64,000 nucleotides of DNA. Source: Deltaproteobacteria bacterium. GTDB taxonomy: Bacteria; Desulfobacterota; Desulfarculia; Adiutricales; Adiutricaceae. Below the pieces are notes generated by a model. The model was not told the DNA's origin. It saw only the letters and a program-made list of their open reading frames with translations, and made no database searches. The position numbers and the translations under genes are program-made. Positions 27,937 to 37,703 of this stretch are shown in pieces (the stretch's first letter is position 1; each line of letters starts with the position of its first letter). Where the stretch lies: NCBI GenBank assembly GCA_031279515.1, contig JAITII010000037.1, positions 1 to 64,000 of the forward strand, given 5' to 3'.

Positions 27937-29385
27937 TCAAGGCATAAGATACCTCTTTCCCTCGTCTTGGCCAGGTGCTTCGTCTCCCGCCTCCAAAGGC
28001 CTATTGATATTAAGCGATTTTCCATACGCGTAACCGGCGTTGGCGCTTAAAGCGTCAGAGGGATTAAAACCTTGCCTCCTAGTATTAGTCAACCTAGAAA
28101 ATACAGTATTGACATAATCTTTGAGGCCCGGATCCTTTATTTCCATGAGGGCAGAATAGTTTTCCGCTCCGCCTGTTAAATGCGAGTTTTCGGAGGCCTT
28201 GGCGGCTTGCCTAAGTTTTTGGTCAAATCCTACCAAAAGGCTTCCTTGAAAAGAATAGCGGGCGCTCATCGTCAAGGGTCTAGAAGTTCTGTGATACTCT
28301 TGCCATAATGTTTCAGTCCTTTCCATGAGGAAATGGAAGATGTATTCTGCGAAGACCAGGTTTTCAGGTCGACCGCATATTATAAGATTCTTTTCCATCC
28401 TATCACGAATGGCATTGTAACTAGTCGAATAAATGGGGACTACACAAAAATGGTTATTTAAGATCAATGCAATCTGATTGATCCTATCACTTAACCTGAC
28501 CCGTTTTAACTCAATTGATCTCCTGCCGTAAGAACTCTTTTGGTTTTTCTCTTCAATGGCTTTGATATTGTGTTTGGCCATAATACGTGCCACGGCAGCC
28601 AGTGCTGCTTCTGATTCGGCAGCTACCTTGGAATTGGAAAGCCTTAAGAGCTTTTTTACCTTTGATAAAACATTCTGGGCTTCCGGCTCTACAGGATAGC
28701 TAAAAAATTTTACCTCCGGGTTGGGAGTAAGCACCATATTCTCAACTGTGTCAGTCAAGTAAAATGGATGGATACCAAGCCTTAGGCCAAAGTCTTCAAA
28801 CATTTGCGTATGAAGTCCGGACCTGTCATAACCTCCATTCATGGCTATGCTATACATCATGTGGTGGAGGGCCTCATGCTTGTAAAACTCTTCCACCACA
28901 AACCAGGGAAAATTAAAGACCAGTTCCTCCGAAATGTAGATTTTCTTTTCTCTACGGCTGTAACCAGCCCAGTAGGGTGCCCCGGACATAAAAATAACGC
29001 GCGGTGGGTGTAAATAAAAATCTTCATAGGGTAATTTTGAAGAAGACCATAGGTGAGTACCTCTGTATAACATAGACGCCCAATTTTTCTTCAGTGATTC
29101 GGGCACATTTCCTACTGCAAGAGGCAAAGTTCTATCATAGCCCCCTGTCCTAAAGTTGCCTTTCCAGTTCACCCAGGTCAAAGGAATTTCAGTGGTATTG
29201 GAGTCTCCCGCACCAGGCGGGGTCTGGCTTTTAGGCTCACCTTGGTCAGTTTGGCTAGCACCTGGATCTTTAAAATTATCTTGACTTTCTAGACTAGTTG
29301 CCTTTAATTTTAGCTCTCGCTCAGCTTTAAGCTTGCGCAAGTACTTTTTTTGCGATCTAGACAATCCTTTTTTGTTTTTTTTCAC
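27937..29385 (-). CDS. Putative zinc metallopeptidase with DUF2786 domain
   Basis: A 482-residue protein in three parts. The first ~65 residues are a Lys-rich, low-complexity tail. A peptidase-like domain follows with VEEFYKHEALHHMMYS near residues 165-180, a clear HExxH zinc motif, resembling SprT or VWA-associated peptidases. Then comes KVKKLLRLSNSKVAAESEAA, the start of a DUF2786 domain, with a further domain behind it. No signal peptide is present, so it should act in the cytoplasm, perhaps on DNA-bound or phage-derived proteins; this is inference. It faces the thioesterase gene tail to tail with a 52-base gap. Confidence 0.7.
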   Translation of the reverse strand: MKKNKKGLSRSQKKYLRKLKAERELKLKATSLESQDNFKDPGASQTDQGEPKSQTPPGAGDSNTTEIPLTWVNWKGNFRTGGYDRTLPLAVGNVPESLKKNWASMLYRGTHLWSSSKLPYEDFYLHPPRVIFMSGAPYWAGYSRREKKIYISEELVFNFPWFVVEEFYKHEALHHMMYSIAMNGGYDRSGLHTQMFEDFGLRLGIHPFYLTDTVENMVLTPNPEVKFFSYPVEPEAQNVLSKVKKLLRLSNSKVAAESEAALAAVARIMAKHNIKAIEEKNQKSSYGRRSIELKRVRLSDRINQIALILNNHFCVVPIYSTSYNAIRDRMEKNLIICGRPENLVFAEYIFHFLMERTETLWQEYHRTSRPLTMSARYSFQGSLLVGFDQKLRQAAKASENSHLTGGAENYSALMEIKDPGLKDYVNTVFSRLTNTRRQGFNPSDALSANAGYAYGKSLNINRPLEAGDEAPGQDEGKRYLMP

Positions 29386-30164
29386 CTTTATCCTCCATCT
29401 CTGACGCCCCTTAGGAAAGCTTTAAAACATCATTTAGCTTGAAGTATTCTGTAAAGGCCATGCGGCATTTTCAATTTAGGGGCAATTTTTTAAGGTAGAA
29501 GTCCTGGGAAATAACTAGAAATACACAAAAAACACGAGAACATTTAGGTAAAATTGTTAAAGCCCTGATTTTTGCCAGTGCCTGAAAAAGGCAAGTAACT
29601 ACTCTATATAGGTATACTAAAATATACAATACTGTATATATAAGATGAGGCCTTGAAAGTGAATAAACATACGTATTTAGTGGGTTTTCAATAGGTACCA
29701 TCAAAATCTTGTAGATACCGATAGAAAGGTAGAAATGTTTAAATACCTAGCTTAAATACGACAATATATCTGGTGCTGATCTAAATATAGCAGATTTTTT
29801 TTTGCAAGTAAAATATTTTGTGCCATTTAAAAATATTTTCCCTAAGTTGGCCTACTTGATTTTGTTAACCAACCCCTAGAGGGCTTAAGATAAGATACTA
29901 AAGCTTTATGATTATTTTTGTGGGCTTTAGGCTTTCCAAACAAGAACTTTCCCTTAGATTTCGGCTACAATAGAAACCTCAAAAGACCTCTAGCCCTAAG
30001 CTATCTTTTTGAATACAAGATAATGTACAATATTAGCTTTTAATGCTGTATAATGTATTTCGTTAAGCAACATAAAACCTAGCTTGCCCCATGCCAGCTA
30101 TTAGAATTAAATAATATATAATTAAATATAATTATATATATTAACGATTTTTAAAGGTAATAAG
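29386..30164. other. AT-rich spacer, nothing recognised
   Basis: Nearly 780 bases between two divergent genes. TATAAT occurs near 30048, about 115 bases before the next plus-strand gene, but without a matching -35 box. The stretch 30105-30145 is nearly all A and T. Confidence 0.45.
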
Positions 30165-30488
30165 ATGGCTGATAAAGATGAATTATGGAAAAAGGCGAAA
30201 CGCGTATGTAGGCTCAATTTGGAGGATATTGCACTTGCCAAAAGCCTGGGATTGAATCCTAAAGGCCTTATGAAAAACGTTCCCAATAGTAAAGAGAAGT
30301 GGAAGTTACCAGTAAAAGAGTGGATCCATTACATTGATGAGTCCCGACAACGCAAAGCCCTACAGAAAAAGAAGCGCAAGGAAAAGGCCGAAAAAGATAG
30401 GCTAGAGAAGGAAGAGGCTCTAAAAGATAGGCTAGAGAAGGAAAATATAATAGAGGAGGAAAAAAATAGCGGGCCAATTGGTTCATGA
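30165..30488 (+). CDS. Small charged coiled-coil protein, conserved hypothetical type
   Basis: The 107-residue protein opens MADKDELWKKAKRVCRLNLE and continues with ALAKSLGLNPKGLMKNVPNS and KLPVKEWIHYI. From memory this matches a small conserved family of unknown function in many bacteria. The C-terminal third is almost pure Lys/Glu/Arg coiled coil and contains a 30-base DNA duplication (30392-30413 and 30422-30443 share 22 bases), so that part is expanding or contracting. AAAGG precedes the ATG at good distance. It stands alone, upstream of thrS. Confidence 0.65.
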   Translation: MADKDELWKKAKRVCRLNLEDIALAKSLGLNPKGLMKNVPNSKEKWKLPVKEWIHYIDESRQRKALQKKKRKEKAEKDRLEKEEALKDRLEKENIIEEEKNSGPIGS

Positions 30489-30768
30489 TGCCAGTAGCTA
30501 GGGCTATTTTCTTTGCTTTTTGTGAATATGGAAAATCTTCCCAGCCCTTCTTTTCACCCCCTCCCTGTGCTAAAATCCAAGCCGTCTACTGTGGCCAATC
30601 GGGATGCCAGCTTATCCCCCAAAGGCAAGAAATCGCTCTTGGAAGTGATCTTCATAACAGCTCTTGGCAGTTTTCTTGCTAATATTAAAAATAGTAGGCG
30701 GGCCGGAAAAAATGGCCCTCTTGGTCACCTCATTTTTTGGTGGCATAATTTCACCCCTAGGATAGAAG

Positions 30769-32721
30769 ATGTCTGTTTACCAGGTTTCAGAGCCGGACAA
30801 GATAGTTGAGGTCCCTTGGGACAGGGGGGCACCCCCCAGTGCCAAAGAACTTTTTGAGCTTGCCGGACTTCCCCGAAAAGGACCGAATCGTGCCATAGCT
30901 GCCCGTATTCATGGCAAGATGGTGGATTTAGCAAGGCCTTTAGCCGAAAGCCCTGTCCCTATTGCCCCAGTCACCAAAGACGACAAGGATGCCTTGGATC
31001 TCCTGCGCCACAGCGTAGCCCATATTATGGCTGAGGCTGTGATAAAGCTCTTCCCCGAGGCCAAGGTGGCTATTGGGCCCTCCATTGAAGATGGTTTCTA
31101 CTACGACTTTGATAATCCCCAGACCTTTACAACAGATGACTTGGGCCGTATCTCCGAGGTCATGGCAGAGATGATAGCCGAGGCCCAGCCCTTTACCCGC
31201 CGCGAGCTTCCCATAAGCGAGGCACTGGAGTACTTCAAGAGCCGGGGGGAAGACTACAAGGTGGAAATATTAGACGATTTAATGCTATCTGGTGAAAATG
31301 AGGTGAGTATCTACCAGTGCGGTAACTTTGTGGATTTGTGCCGAGGACCCCATATACCTGACAGCTCCTTTGGGGCAGCCTTTAAGCTCTTATCCGTTGC
31401 CGGAGCTTACTGGAGAGGAGACGAAAGGCGTCCCATGCTCCAGCGCATCTATGGCACTGCCTTTTTTTCCAAACGCGATCTAGATGCCTATTTGGCCCTC
31501 TTAGAAGAAGCCAAACGCCGGGATCATAGGCGTTTGGGGAAAGAGCTGGAACTCTTTTCCGTCCACGATGAGATAGGTGGCGGACTCATTGTCTGGCACC
31601 CCAAAGGGGCACTTTTGCGAGTCCTTTTGGAAAACTTCGAGCGCCAGGAGCATATAAATAGGGGTTACGATGTAGTAATAGGCCCCCAGATCTTAAAATC
31701 CGAGCTCTGGAAAAAAAGCGGGCACTTGGATTACTACAGCGAAAACATGTACTTTACCGAGATAGACGGCCAGGGCTATGCCATAAAACCCATGAATTGC
31801 CTGGGCCATATGTTCATCTACAATTCTAGGCTCAGGTCTTTTAAAGATCTCCCCTTACGCCTTTTCGAACTGGGGACAGTTCAGCGCCACGAAAAAAGCG
31901 GGGTCCTCCACGGTCTTACCCGGGTGCGCCAGTTCACCCAGGACGATGCCCATATCTTTTGCACCCCGGCCCAGGTAAATGATGAAATAAAAGGGGTCCT
32001 AAAACTCGTGCGCGACATGATGGACGCCTTTGGCTTTGATTTCGAGTTAGAATTATCCACTCGTCCGGAAAAGAGCATTGGCTCGGATGAGGACTGGGAA
32101 ATGGCTACTAAAGCCTTAACAGAGGCCCTCATTGAATTGGGTAATCCCTACGAGATAAACGAGGGCGACGGGGCATTCTACGGACCCAAGATAGACGTGA
32201 AGCTCAAAGACGCCCTAGGTAGGCGCTGGCAATGCGCCACTGTGCAGTGCGATTTTACCCTTCCGGAGCGTTTCGATCTGACCTATGTAGACACAGACAA
32301 TGCTAGAAAGAGGCCTGTCATGCTCCACCGCACTATATTTGGTTCTTTGGAGCGCTTCATAGGCATCCTAATAGAGCACTACGGGGGAGCCTTTCCCATG
32401 TGGCTTTCCCCGGTGCAGGTACAGATCCTCACGGTCACCGAAAAGGCTAAGGCAGCAGCCTTAAAATTGGCAGGCGATCTAAAAAAGCTTGGATACCGCG
32501 TTGAAACGGACTTGCGTAATGAGAAACTGGGTTATAAAATACGGGAAGCTAGGATGTCCAAAACTCCCTATATCCTTGTCATCGGCGATAAAGAGGTGGA
32601 AAAGGGCACTGCGTCGGCGCAAAAGCGCGGGGGCAAAGAATTGGGCGAGATGGACCTAGCTTCTTTCGTGAAACTCACGGAAAAAGAAAAAGAGCCTCCC
32701 AGCTGGGACCATTGGGGCTAA
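30769..32721 (+). CDS. thrS: Threonyl-tRNA synthetase
   Basis: Class II synthetase that charges tRNA-Thr, full length at 650 residues: N-terminal TGS domain, editing domain ([19 protein letters not shown] with the editing His residues), the catalytic core and the anticodon-binding domain. Zinc ligands are seen as the Cys of [14 protein letters not shown] and the His of [13 protein letters not shown] and [24 protein letters not shown] precedes the ATG. infC follows 66 bases on, the usual thrS-infC arrangement. No T-box leader or Thr-rich leader peptide was seen in the 280 bases upstream. Confidence 0.97.
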   Translation: MSVYQVSEPDKIVEVPWDRGAPPSAKELFELAGLPRKGPNRAIAARIHGKMVDLARPLAESPVPIAPVTKDDKDALDLLRHSVAHIMAEAVIKLFPEAKVAIGPSIEDGFYYDFDNPQTFTTDDLGRISEVMAEMIAEAQPFTRRELPISEALEYFKSRGEDYKVEILDDLMLSGENEVSIYQCGNFVDLCRGPHIPDSSFGAAFKLLSVAGAYWRGDERRPMLQRIYGTAFFSKRDLDAYLALLEEAKRRDHRRLGKELELFSVHDEIGGGLIVWHPKGALLRVLLENFERQEHINRGYDVVIGPQILKSELWKKSGHLDYYSENMYFTEIDGQGYAIKPMNCLGHMFIYNSRLRSFKDLPLRLFELGTVQRHEKSGVLHGLTRVRQFTQDDAHIFCTPAQVNDEIKGVLKLVRDMMDAFGFDFELELSTRPEKSIGSDEDWEMATKALTEALIELGNPYEINEGDGAFYGPKIDVKLKDALGRRWQCATVQCDFTLPERFDLTYVDTDNARKRPVMLHRTIFGSLERFIGILIEHYGGAFPMWLSPVQVQILTVTEKAKAAALKLAGDLKKLGYRVETDLRNEKLGYKIREARMSKTPYILVIGDKEVEKGTASAQKRGGKELGEMDLASFVKLTEKEKEPPSWDHWG

Positions 32722-32787
32722 GCTAATAAGGTCTTTGGCAATGGCCTTAAAGGCAATTATTAACCACTTACTAAGAGAGGTGCACAG

Positions 32788-33318
32788 ATTAACGGGAAGA
32801 GGAAAGAGTCGGACACCAAGAGGGTGAACGTAAACGAGCTCATAAGGGCTCATGAGGTGAGAGTTATTGGCGACAATGGCGCGCAATTAGGCATTATGCC
32901 CCTAGCCGCAGCCCTTACGGCTGCAAAAGAATCAGGCTTGGATCTGGTGGAGGTGGCCAGCGATGCCGTCCCTCCAGTCTGCCGCATTATGGATTTCGGG
33001 CGTTACAAATACCAGATGAGCAAGAAGCTCTCTGAGTCCCGCAAAAAATCCACCACTATAGATATAAAGGAAGTGAAGTTCCGGCCCAAGACAGGGGATC
33101 ACGACTACCAGTTCAAGCTGCGGAATATCTTAAAATTTTTAGCCGAAAAGAATAAGATAAAGGTCAGTCTCATGTTTAAGGGCAGGGAGATCACCCACAG
33201 CAACCTGGGCTTAGAACTCATGGAAAGGGTCATTAAAGACGTAGCCGAGTATGGCCACCCTGAACAGTTCCCCCGCTTGGAGGGGCGCACCATAGTAATG
33301 GTCCTAGCCCCCAAGTAA
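32788..33318 (+). CDS. infC: Translation initiation factor IF-3, ATT start
   Basis: IF-3 binds the 30S subunit and checks start-codon pairing. The N domain (NELIRAHEVRVIGDNGAQLGI), the linker (GRYKYQMSKKLSESRKK) and the C domain (VKFRPKTGDHDYQFKLRNI, VMVLAPK) are complete. The frame extends before the GTG at 32824 to an ATT at 32788, with AGAGAGGTG six bases in front, giving a 177-residue protein starting NGKRKESDTKR after the first residue. IF-3 genes commonly start at ATT or a similar codon so that IF-3 represses its own translation, so I prefer ATT. rpmI and rplT, which normally follow, lie inverted at 39 kb. Confidence 0.93.
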   Translation: MNGKRKESDTKRVNVNELIRAHEVRVIGDNGAQLGIMPLAAALTAAKESGLDLVEVASDAVPPVCRIMDFGRYKYQMSKKLSESRKKSTTIDIKEVKFRPKTGDHDYQFKLRNILKFLAEKNKIKVSLMFKGREITHSNLGLELMERVIKDVAEYGHPEQFPRLEGRTIVMVLAPK

Positions 33319-33320
33319 CA

Positions 33321-33365
33321 AAAAAGGGCCCTTTTAGACTTCTATAAGCCTAAAAGGGCCCTAAT
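33321..33365 (+). terminator. Rho-independent terminator after infC
   Basis: A 13-pair perfect stem, AGGGCCCTTTTAG (33325-33337) and CTAAAAGGGCCCT (33350-33362), with a 12-base loop, starts six bases after the infC stop. Only AATTAG follows, so the T-run is poor on the plus side, while A-rich DNA before the stem could serve the minus strand (after fmdB). Confidence 0.65.
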
Positions 33366-33447
33366 TAGGTGCTGGCAAAAGGCAGCCAAACTTAAATTTT
33401 TATCCCTTTAAGTTTGGACACTAAAGCTATGCCTTTTTTAGCCTTTT

Positions 33448-33762
33448 TTACATATTATTGGCCACCTTGGTGGTGATCTCTTTAATAGTACTCTTGCGCT
33501 CCTCAGCATTTTGGTCCAGATAGCTCTTTTTCTTCTCCCCCTCCTCGGGGCCTTTCTTAGGGGCTTGGGGGGTATTATCGTCGCGGTTTTTATAGTCCGA
33601 GGCGAACCAGCCCGTTCCTTTGAGCTGGAAAGTGGTGCGGCTAATAAGCTTCTGCAGATGCCCCTGACAGTTGGGGCAGACGGTCAAGGGGGGATCGGTT
33701 ATTTTTTGAGAGGCTTCAGTTATCTTGTGGCAACTTTCGCATTCATATTCGTAGATGGGCAT
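33448..33762 (-). CDS. FmdB-family zinc-ribbon protein
   Basis: The 104-residue protein opens MPIYEYECESCHKITEASQ and has a second pair CPNCQGHLQKLIS, the CxxC...CxxC zinc ribbon of the FmdB/CxxC_CXXC_SSSS family, followed by TTFQLKGTGWFASDYK, which is also typical. The tail is charged and disordered. These regulators are widespread but poorly understood. It is the last gene of the minus-strand set pheS-waaA-lpxK-waaF-fmdB. Confidence 0.85.
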   Translation of the reverse strand: MPIYEYECESCHKITEASQKITDPPLTVCPNCQGHLQKLISRTTFQLKGTGWFASDYKNRDDNTPQAPKKGPEEGEKKKSYLDQNAEERKSTIKEITTKVANNM

Positions 33763-33881
33763 AAAAGCTTTCCTTAAAGGATTATCCTAAATTTGCCAAG
33801 GCGTGCTGCCTTGTGCCCATCAAATCTAATCATGACCGGCCCTTTTGTCAAGAGAATTTGCACTAATGAAAGGCTAAAGGC

Positions 33882-35378
33882 CTAAAAATCCCTAAAATAC
33901 TCCGCCCAGTCTAGGGCCCCCTGGACCGTGGGGGCTACCAGTTTGGGGGTGAAGTTTTCTTGCAGTATTGCTTCACGACTAGGGACTTTCATGCCACTTT
34001 GGAAATAGAGGCAACTTTTGCCCCCGTACTCCTGTGCTGTTTTTAAAAAGCTCAGATCGCTGGCCAGCCAAAAGGAGCGCATGAGGGATAATTTTTGTGC
34101 CTCAGCCAGCTCAGAGTAGATTTGGGGGCTAGTCCCGTCGTAGACGGGAAAGCCCTTATATGAGGCCACTGGTTTTGGCTCTACCCCTAGGGTAAAGCCC
34201 CGTGGCTTTGCTAAAGGGGGCTCCAATAAGGGGCTATTAAGCTCTGTGCCCTTTAAAAGGAGAATTAGCTGTAAAGGGCCGGAGGGCACTTTTAAGTCTT
34301 CTGGGATATTACCCAAAAAGACTGCCCCTCTTAAGTCCGGCGTTCTATCTTTTTTGGGATGCAAGAGGGACCAGGCCGCCTCGGCAGCCAATTGTGGGGT
34401 TAAACCATCAAAGCAAATACGCTTTTTCAAAGGACATTCCCTCTTAAAACAGGGGGCACAAGGGGAAGGTTTTCTTAAGACGCAGGCATTTTTGGCCAAA
34501 GGCCCAGTGGTTAAGGGATTTGTGGACCCAAAGAGCACCACAAGCTTTATTCCCAAGGCCCCTGCCAGGTGGGCTATCCCTGAGTCATTGGCAAGCACCA
34601 AGGTGGTCTCGGAAAGAGTAGCTATTAACTCAGCTAAAGAGGTTTTTCCAGCTAAGTTTTTAACCGGCGGCCCACCTTCTAAAAGCTTTTCCGTCTCATT
34701 GCAGGCCTCAATTTCCCCCTTGCTTCCTAAAATAAGCACTTCCCCTTGGTTCCCCGAGAGGATCTCTTTTGCCGCCTGGGCAAAATTAGCCGGACCCCAT
34801 TGCCTGGCAAGCCCATGCCCATTGCTGGCCCCTGGAACTAAAGCCAAGACTATCTTATCTTGGGCCGGATCCATTGTATCGGAAAGATTAGGGATCTGGG
34901 GTGCTGTGAGGCGGGGAAGGGAAAAGCTTGGGTTAAAACCTGCTGCTTTTACTATCTTTAGATAATAGAAGAGCTCGTGACTTCTAAGATCAGCTGGAAG
35001 CGGCTTTAAGGGGGTGGTTAAAAGTAAACGGCGATAGTGCCTACTGAAGCCTACCCTATCCTTGATGCCGGATAAGGTGCTGGTAAGTGCCGCACCAAAG
35101 GCGTTTTGAAAGAGTACCGCCTTCTGGTAGCTCTTTTGAGAAAGCTTTTTGATAAGCTTTAGCTTATTACATAGCCCCCGATAGTCTTCTATGACAGCCC
35201 CTAAATTGGGCAATTGGCGGTAGAGCTCAGCTCCCGAGGCGCGGGCCAAGACCTCAATAGATCCTGGCGGCTGCCCATGGATGATGGCATGAAGACCAGG
35301 AAGGCTAATTACAGCGTCTCCTAACCAGTTAACCCCCCGCACCAAGATAGGAGAACTCTTGGAGGCTTTAGGCGTCAA
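33882..35378 (-). CDS. waaF: LPS heptosyltransferase (GT9, WaaF-like) fused to a degenerate HAD-like domain
   Basis: Residues 1 to ~345 are a glycosyltransferase family 9 enzyme: ILVRGVNWLGDAVISLPGLH at the start, LVPGASNGHGLARQWGPANF, the nucleotide-sugar site LVLANDSGIAHLAGALGIKLV, and the Cys-rich SPCAPCFKRECPLKKRICFD typical of WaaF. It would add heptose to the inner core of LPS. Another ~150 residues follow, making 498 in all against ~340 normally. They read like a HAD phosphatase of the GmhB type with its catalytic Asp-x-Asp lost: AVFLGNIPEDL where AVFLDRDG is expected, then SFWLASDLSFLKTAQEYGGK for the SxxxGD...DxxxA...G part. Start overlaps the lpxK end by 11 bases. Confidence 0.8.
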   Translation of the reverse strand: MTPKASKSSPILVRGVNWLGDAVISLPGLHAIIHGQPPGSIEVLARASGAELYRQLPNLGAVIEDYRGLCNKLKLIKKLSQKSYQKAVLFQNAFGAALTSTLSGIKDRVGFSRHYRRLLLTTPLKPLPADLRSHELFYYLKIVKAAGFNPSFSLPRLTAPQIPNLSDTMDPAQDKIVLALVPGASNGHGLARQWGPANFAQAAKEILSGNQGEVLILGSKGEIEACNETEKLLEGGPPVKNLAGKTSLAELIATLSETTLVLANDSGIAHLAGALGIKLVVLFGSTNPLTTGPLAKNACVLRKPSPCAPCFKRECPLKKRICFDGLTPQLAAEAAWSLLHPKKDRTPDLRGAVFLGNIPEDLKVPSGPLQLILLLKGTELNSPLLEPPLAKPRGFTLGVEPKPVASYKGFPVYDGTSPQIYSELAEAQKLSLMRSFWLASDLSFLKTAQEYGGKSCLYFQSGMKVPSREAILQENFTPKLVAPTVQGALDWAEYFRDF

Positions 35379-36426
35379 GTTCTGCCTCCCTGTAAATCTT
35401 CTTCAATATCACTTCCAAAAATCCTTGACTGTCCTCTAACTCTAGGGCACTTTCCAGGATCAAAAGTGGGACTTGTAAGTCCTTTAGCTTGATGTAATCC
35501 TTGGCAGTGGTAACTAGGCACAGCGAATGGGTAAAGTCACAAAGCCTTTTTAAGAACTCTTTGTCCTGCGGCTTATAAGGGGCATGGTCAGAAAAAGCCC
35601 GGAAAGCTACGGGCTCAAGATTTAAGGCCTTTAAGGTCTTTTTAAAGTTTAATGGGGAGGCCAGGCCGCAGAAGGCGGCAAAGCGCTTGCCCCTTAAGGC
35701 ATCAAAGTCCCAGCTCTTTTGCTGCCGCGGGTCTGTGAGCCTTAGAGGCTTATTGTGGGCTAAAAATAAAGGCCTTGTGCCAGCCAACCTTTCTAGGGCC
35801 GGGTGGATGCGAGCCCCTACTGCCACTATGATGTCCGCATCCTCATGGGAAGAAGGTCTTTCCCGCAGGGGACCTGCGGGGAAGACCTTACCATTCCCTA
35901 AAAAGTTTTCCGCCTGGAGCATGAGGATATTGGCGTCCCTTTTTATGGCTAGGTGCTGGTAGCCGTCGTCTAGGATAAGGACATCGGCCCCGATGCGAGC
36001 TGCCTCGATGGCTGCCAGGGACCTCTCTTTTGAGACAAAGACAATAGCCCTGGTGAGCCCCGCCATAAGGGCGGGCTCGTCTCCTGAGAGCTGCCAGGGG
36101 AGAAGAGGTCCATCTCCTGCGGAAATTAAGACCGGATCCGGATGGGCGGACTGGCTAGTTCTCCCGTAACCTCTGGAGATTATGGCTGGGTTATAGCCTT
36201 TTTCCATTAAACTGTTGGCTAAAAAGACGCACATGGGCGTCTTGCCATTTCCCCCCATTGTGAGGTTACCCACTGAGATGACAGGAACAGGTGCCTTTTT
36301 GCTAGCAAAGGAGCCTTTCCTGTACATTTTGCGGCGCTTTTCCAATACCAGGCCCCAGAGTGAGGAGATCTTGCGCAGAGGAAAGGCGGGCTCTTTTTCA
36401 CGGCTATAGAAATCGTCTAGATTCAT
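35368..36426 (-). CDS. lpxK: Tetraacyldisaccharide 4'-kinase
   Basis: Phosphorylates the 4' position of the lipid A disaccharide on the inner face of the inner membrane, using ATP. The P-loop GGNGKTP lies at residues 58-64 inside PVISVGNLTMGGNGKTPM, and ADVLILDDGYQHLAIKRDANI is the second conserved block of the family. Length of 352 is normal. The start overlaps the waaA stop by four bases (ATGA), and the end overlaps waaF by 11 bases, so waaA-lpxK-waaF is one translationally coupled unit. Confidence 0.95.
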   Translation of the reverse strand: MNLDDFYSREKEPAFPLRKISSLWGLVLEKRRKMYRKGSFASKKAPVPVISVGNLTMGGNGKTPMCVFLANSLMEKGYNPAIISRGYGRTSQSAHPDPVLISAGDGPLLPWQLSGDEPALMAGLTRAIVFVSKERSLAAIEAARIGADVLILDDGYQHLAIKRDANILMLQAENFLGNGKVFPAGPLRERPSSHEDADIIVAVGARIHPALERLAGTRPLFLAHNKPLRLTDPRQQKSWDFDALRGKRFAAFCGLASPLNFKKTLKALNLEPVAFRAFSDHAPYKPQDKEFLKRLCDFTHSLCLVTTAKDYIKLKDLQVPLLILESALELEDSQGFLEVILKKIYREAELDA

Positions 36427-37703
36427 TGGCCCTTGGGGGGACGGATGAATTCCAGGGTCTTGGCCACAGAACCCCTGTTGGCAAGAACGAAATTGCGTCC
36501 CTTTTCCCCCATCTCCTTAAGTTTAAGTGGATCATTTAATAGTGAGGCCATAAGGCCGGATAATTTTTGGCTATCTGTTACCAGGGCACCGCCAGCCTTG
36601 ACGAGGGCCTTATACACCCATTTGAAATTGTGTACCTGGGGCCCGGTAATGACAGGGCAGCCTGAAATAGCAGCTTCCAGGGGATTGTGGCCCCCTCCCT
36701 CATGGCGCCCGGGAAAACTTTTACCTATGATAGCAAGATCTGCCAAGCTGTAAAAATTAGCCAGCTCCCCCAAGGTATCCAAGAGGAAGACCAGCGCCTC
36801 CTTGTCATCTGTACTGGGCATACTCCGGCGTCCAGCGCGGCCTGGAAAGGACTGGTTGATTAATTCCCACACCTTTTCAAACTTGGGGACATCCCTTGGG
36901 GCAATAATTAACCGCAGCAAAGGATGCACCTCCGCAAGGCCTTTAAAGATGGAAAGGATTAAAGACTCTTCCCCTGGGTGGGAAGAACCCAAGAGGATAT
37001 AGCGCCCATCTGGCCAGCCTGTTTTTTCCAAGAGGGCCTCTCTGGCATTGGGGCCAAAGTCGAAGGGGTCCACGTCAAATTTTAAGTTTCCTGTCACCAG
37101 CATGCGCTCCGGGGCCACCCCCAGGTTTTCAAATTTTTCCAAATCCTCCTGGCTCTGGACTGCGATAGTCTCAAAGTTAGAAAGTACCTTAGACCAAAAG
37201 GGTTTTATCAACTTGTAATTACGGTAGGAGCGAGGAGAGAGGCGGGCAGAGACTAGAGAGGCAGGGATAGAACGTTTTTTTAGTTCTTCTAAGATCCGAG
37301 GCCAGATATCGGTTTCCACCAGAATAAGAAAATCGGGCTCAACTTGCTTTACAAAGTTCCTGGTGGACATCCTGAAATCCAAGGGGCTAGGCAGGACCAC
37401 TAAGGTGGGCCACAGGGAACGGGCTATGGCCAGGCCAGTTTGTGTGGTGGCGGATATTACCACCTCCACTTTAGATTCTAAAAGGGTCGCAACTAGTTTT
37501 CTGGCAGAGAGCACCTCACCTAAGGAAAGGGCCCAGACCCAAATGCGGGGAACTCCACTCATCTTGGGAAGGATGCGCCCTGGACCCAAAATGCGGGCCT
37601 TCATGGTCCTTAAAAAATTCCTATTCACCATCCCCCTTACTAGCCAGTAAGGTGAGCCTAAAAAGAAAGCCAGGGCGTAGAGGATGGAGTAAAGAACGCG
37701 CAT
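36423..37703 (-). CDS. waaA: Kdo transferase (3-deoxy-D-manno-octulosonic acid transferase)
   Basis: Adds Kdo from CMP-Kdo to the lipid A precursor. The protein has 426 residues, a short N-terminal membrane anchor (ILYALAFFLGSPYWL), the GT30 N-terminal domain (IWVWALSLGEVLSARKLVAT) and the C-terminal half with YILLGSSHPGEESLILSIF and SFPGRHEGGGHNPLEAAISG, all typical of WaaA. It lies 183 bases downstream of pheS and overlaps lpxK. The place where pheT would be expected is taken by this gene. Confidence 0.95.
   Translation of the reverse strand: MRVLYSILYALAFFLGSPYWLVRGMVNRNFLRTMKARILGPGRILPKMSGVPRIWVWALSLGEVLSARKLVATLLESKVEVVISATTQTGLAIARSLWPTLVVLPSPLDFRMSTRNFVKQVEPDFLILVETDIWPRILEELKKRSIPASLVSARLSPRSYRNYKLIKPFWSKVLSNFETIAVQSQEDLEKFENLGVAPERMLVTGNLKFDVDPFDFGPNAREALLEKTGWPDGRYILLGSSHPGEESLILSIFKGLAEVHPLLRLIIAPRDVPKFEKVWELINQSFPGRAGRRSMPSTDDKEALVFLLDTLGELANFYSLADLAIIGKSFPGRHEGGGHNPLEAAISGCPVITGPQVHNFKWVYKALVKAGGALVTDSQKLSGLMASLLNDPLKLKEMGEKGRNFVLANRGSVAKTLEFIRPPKGQ

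Noticed and set aside
29471-29704. 77-codon minus-strand frame in the spacer before the HExxH gene
   Set aside because: AT-rich, no ribosome site, no motif, although it has a hydrophobic stretch.
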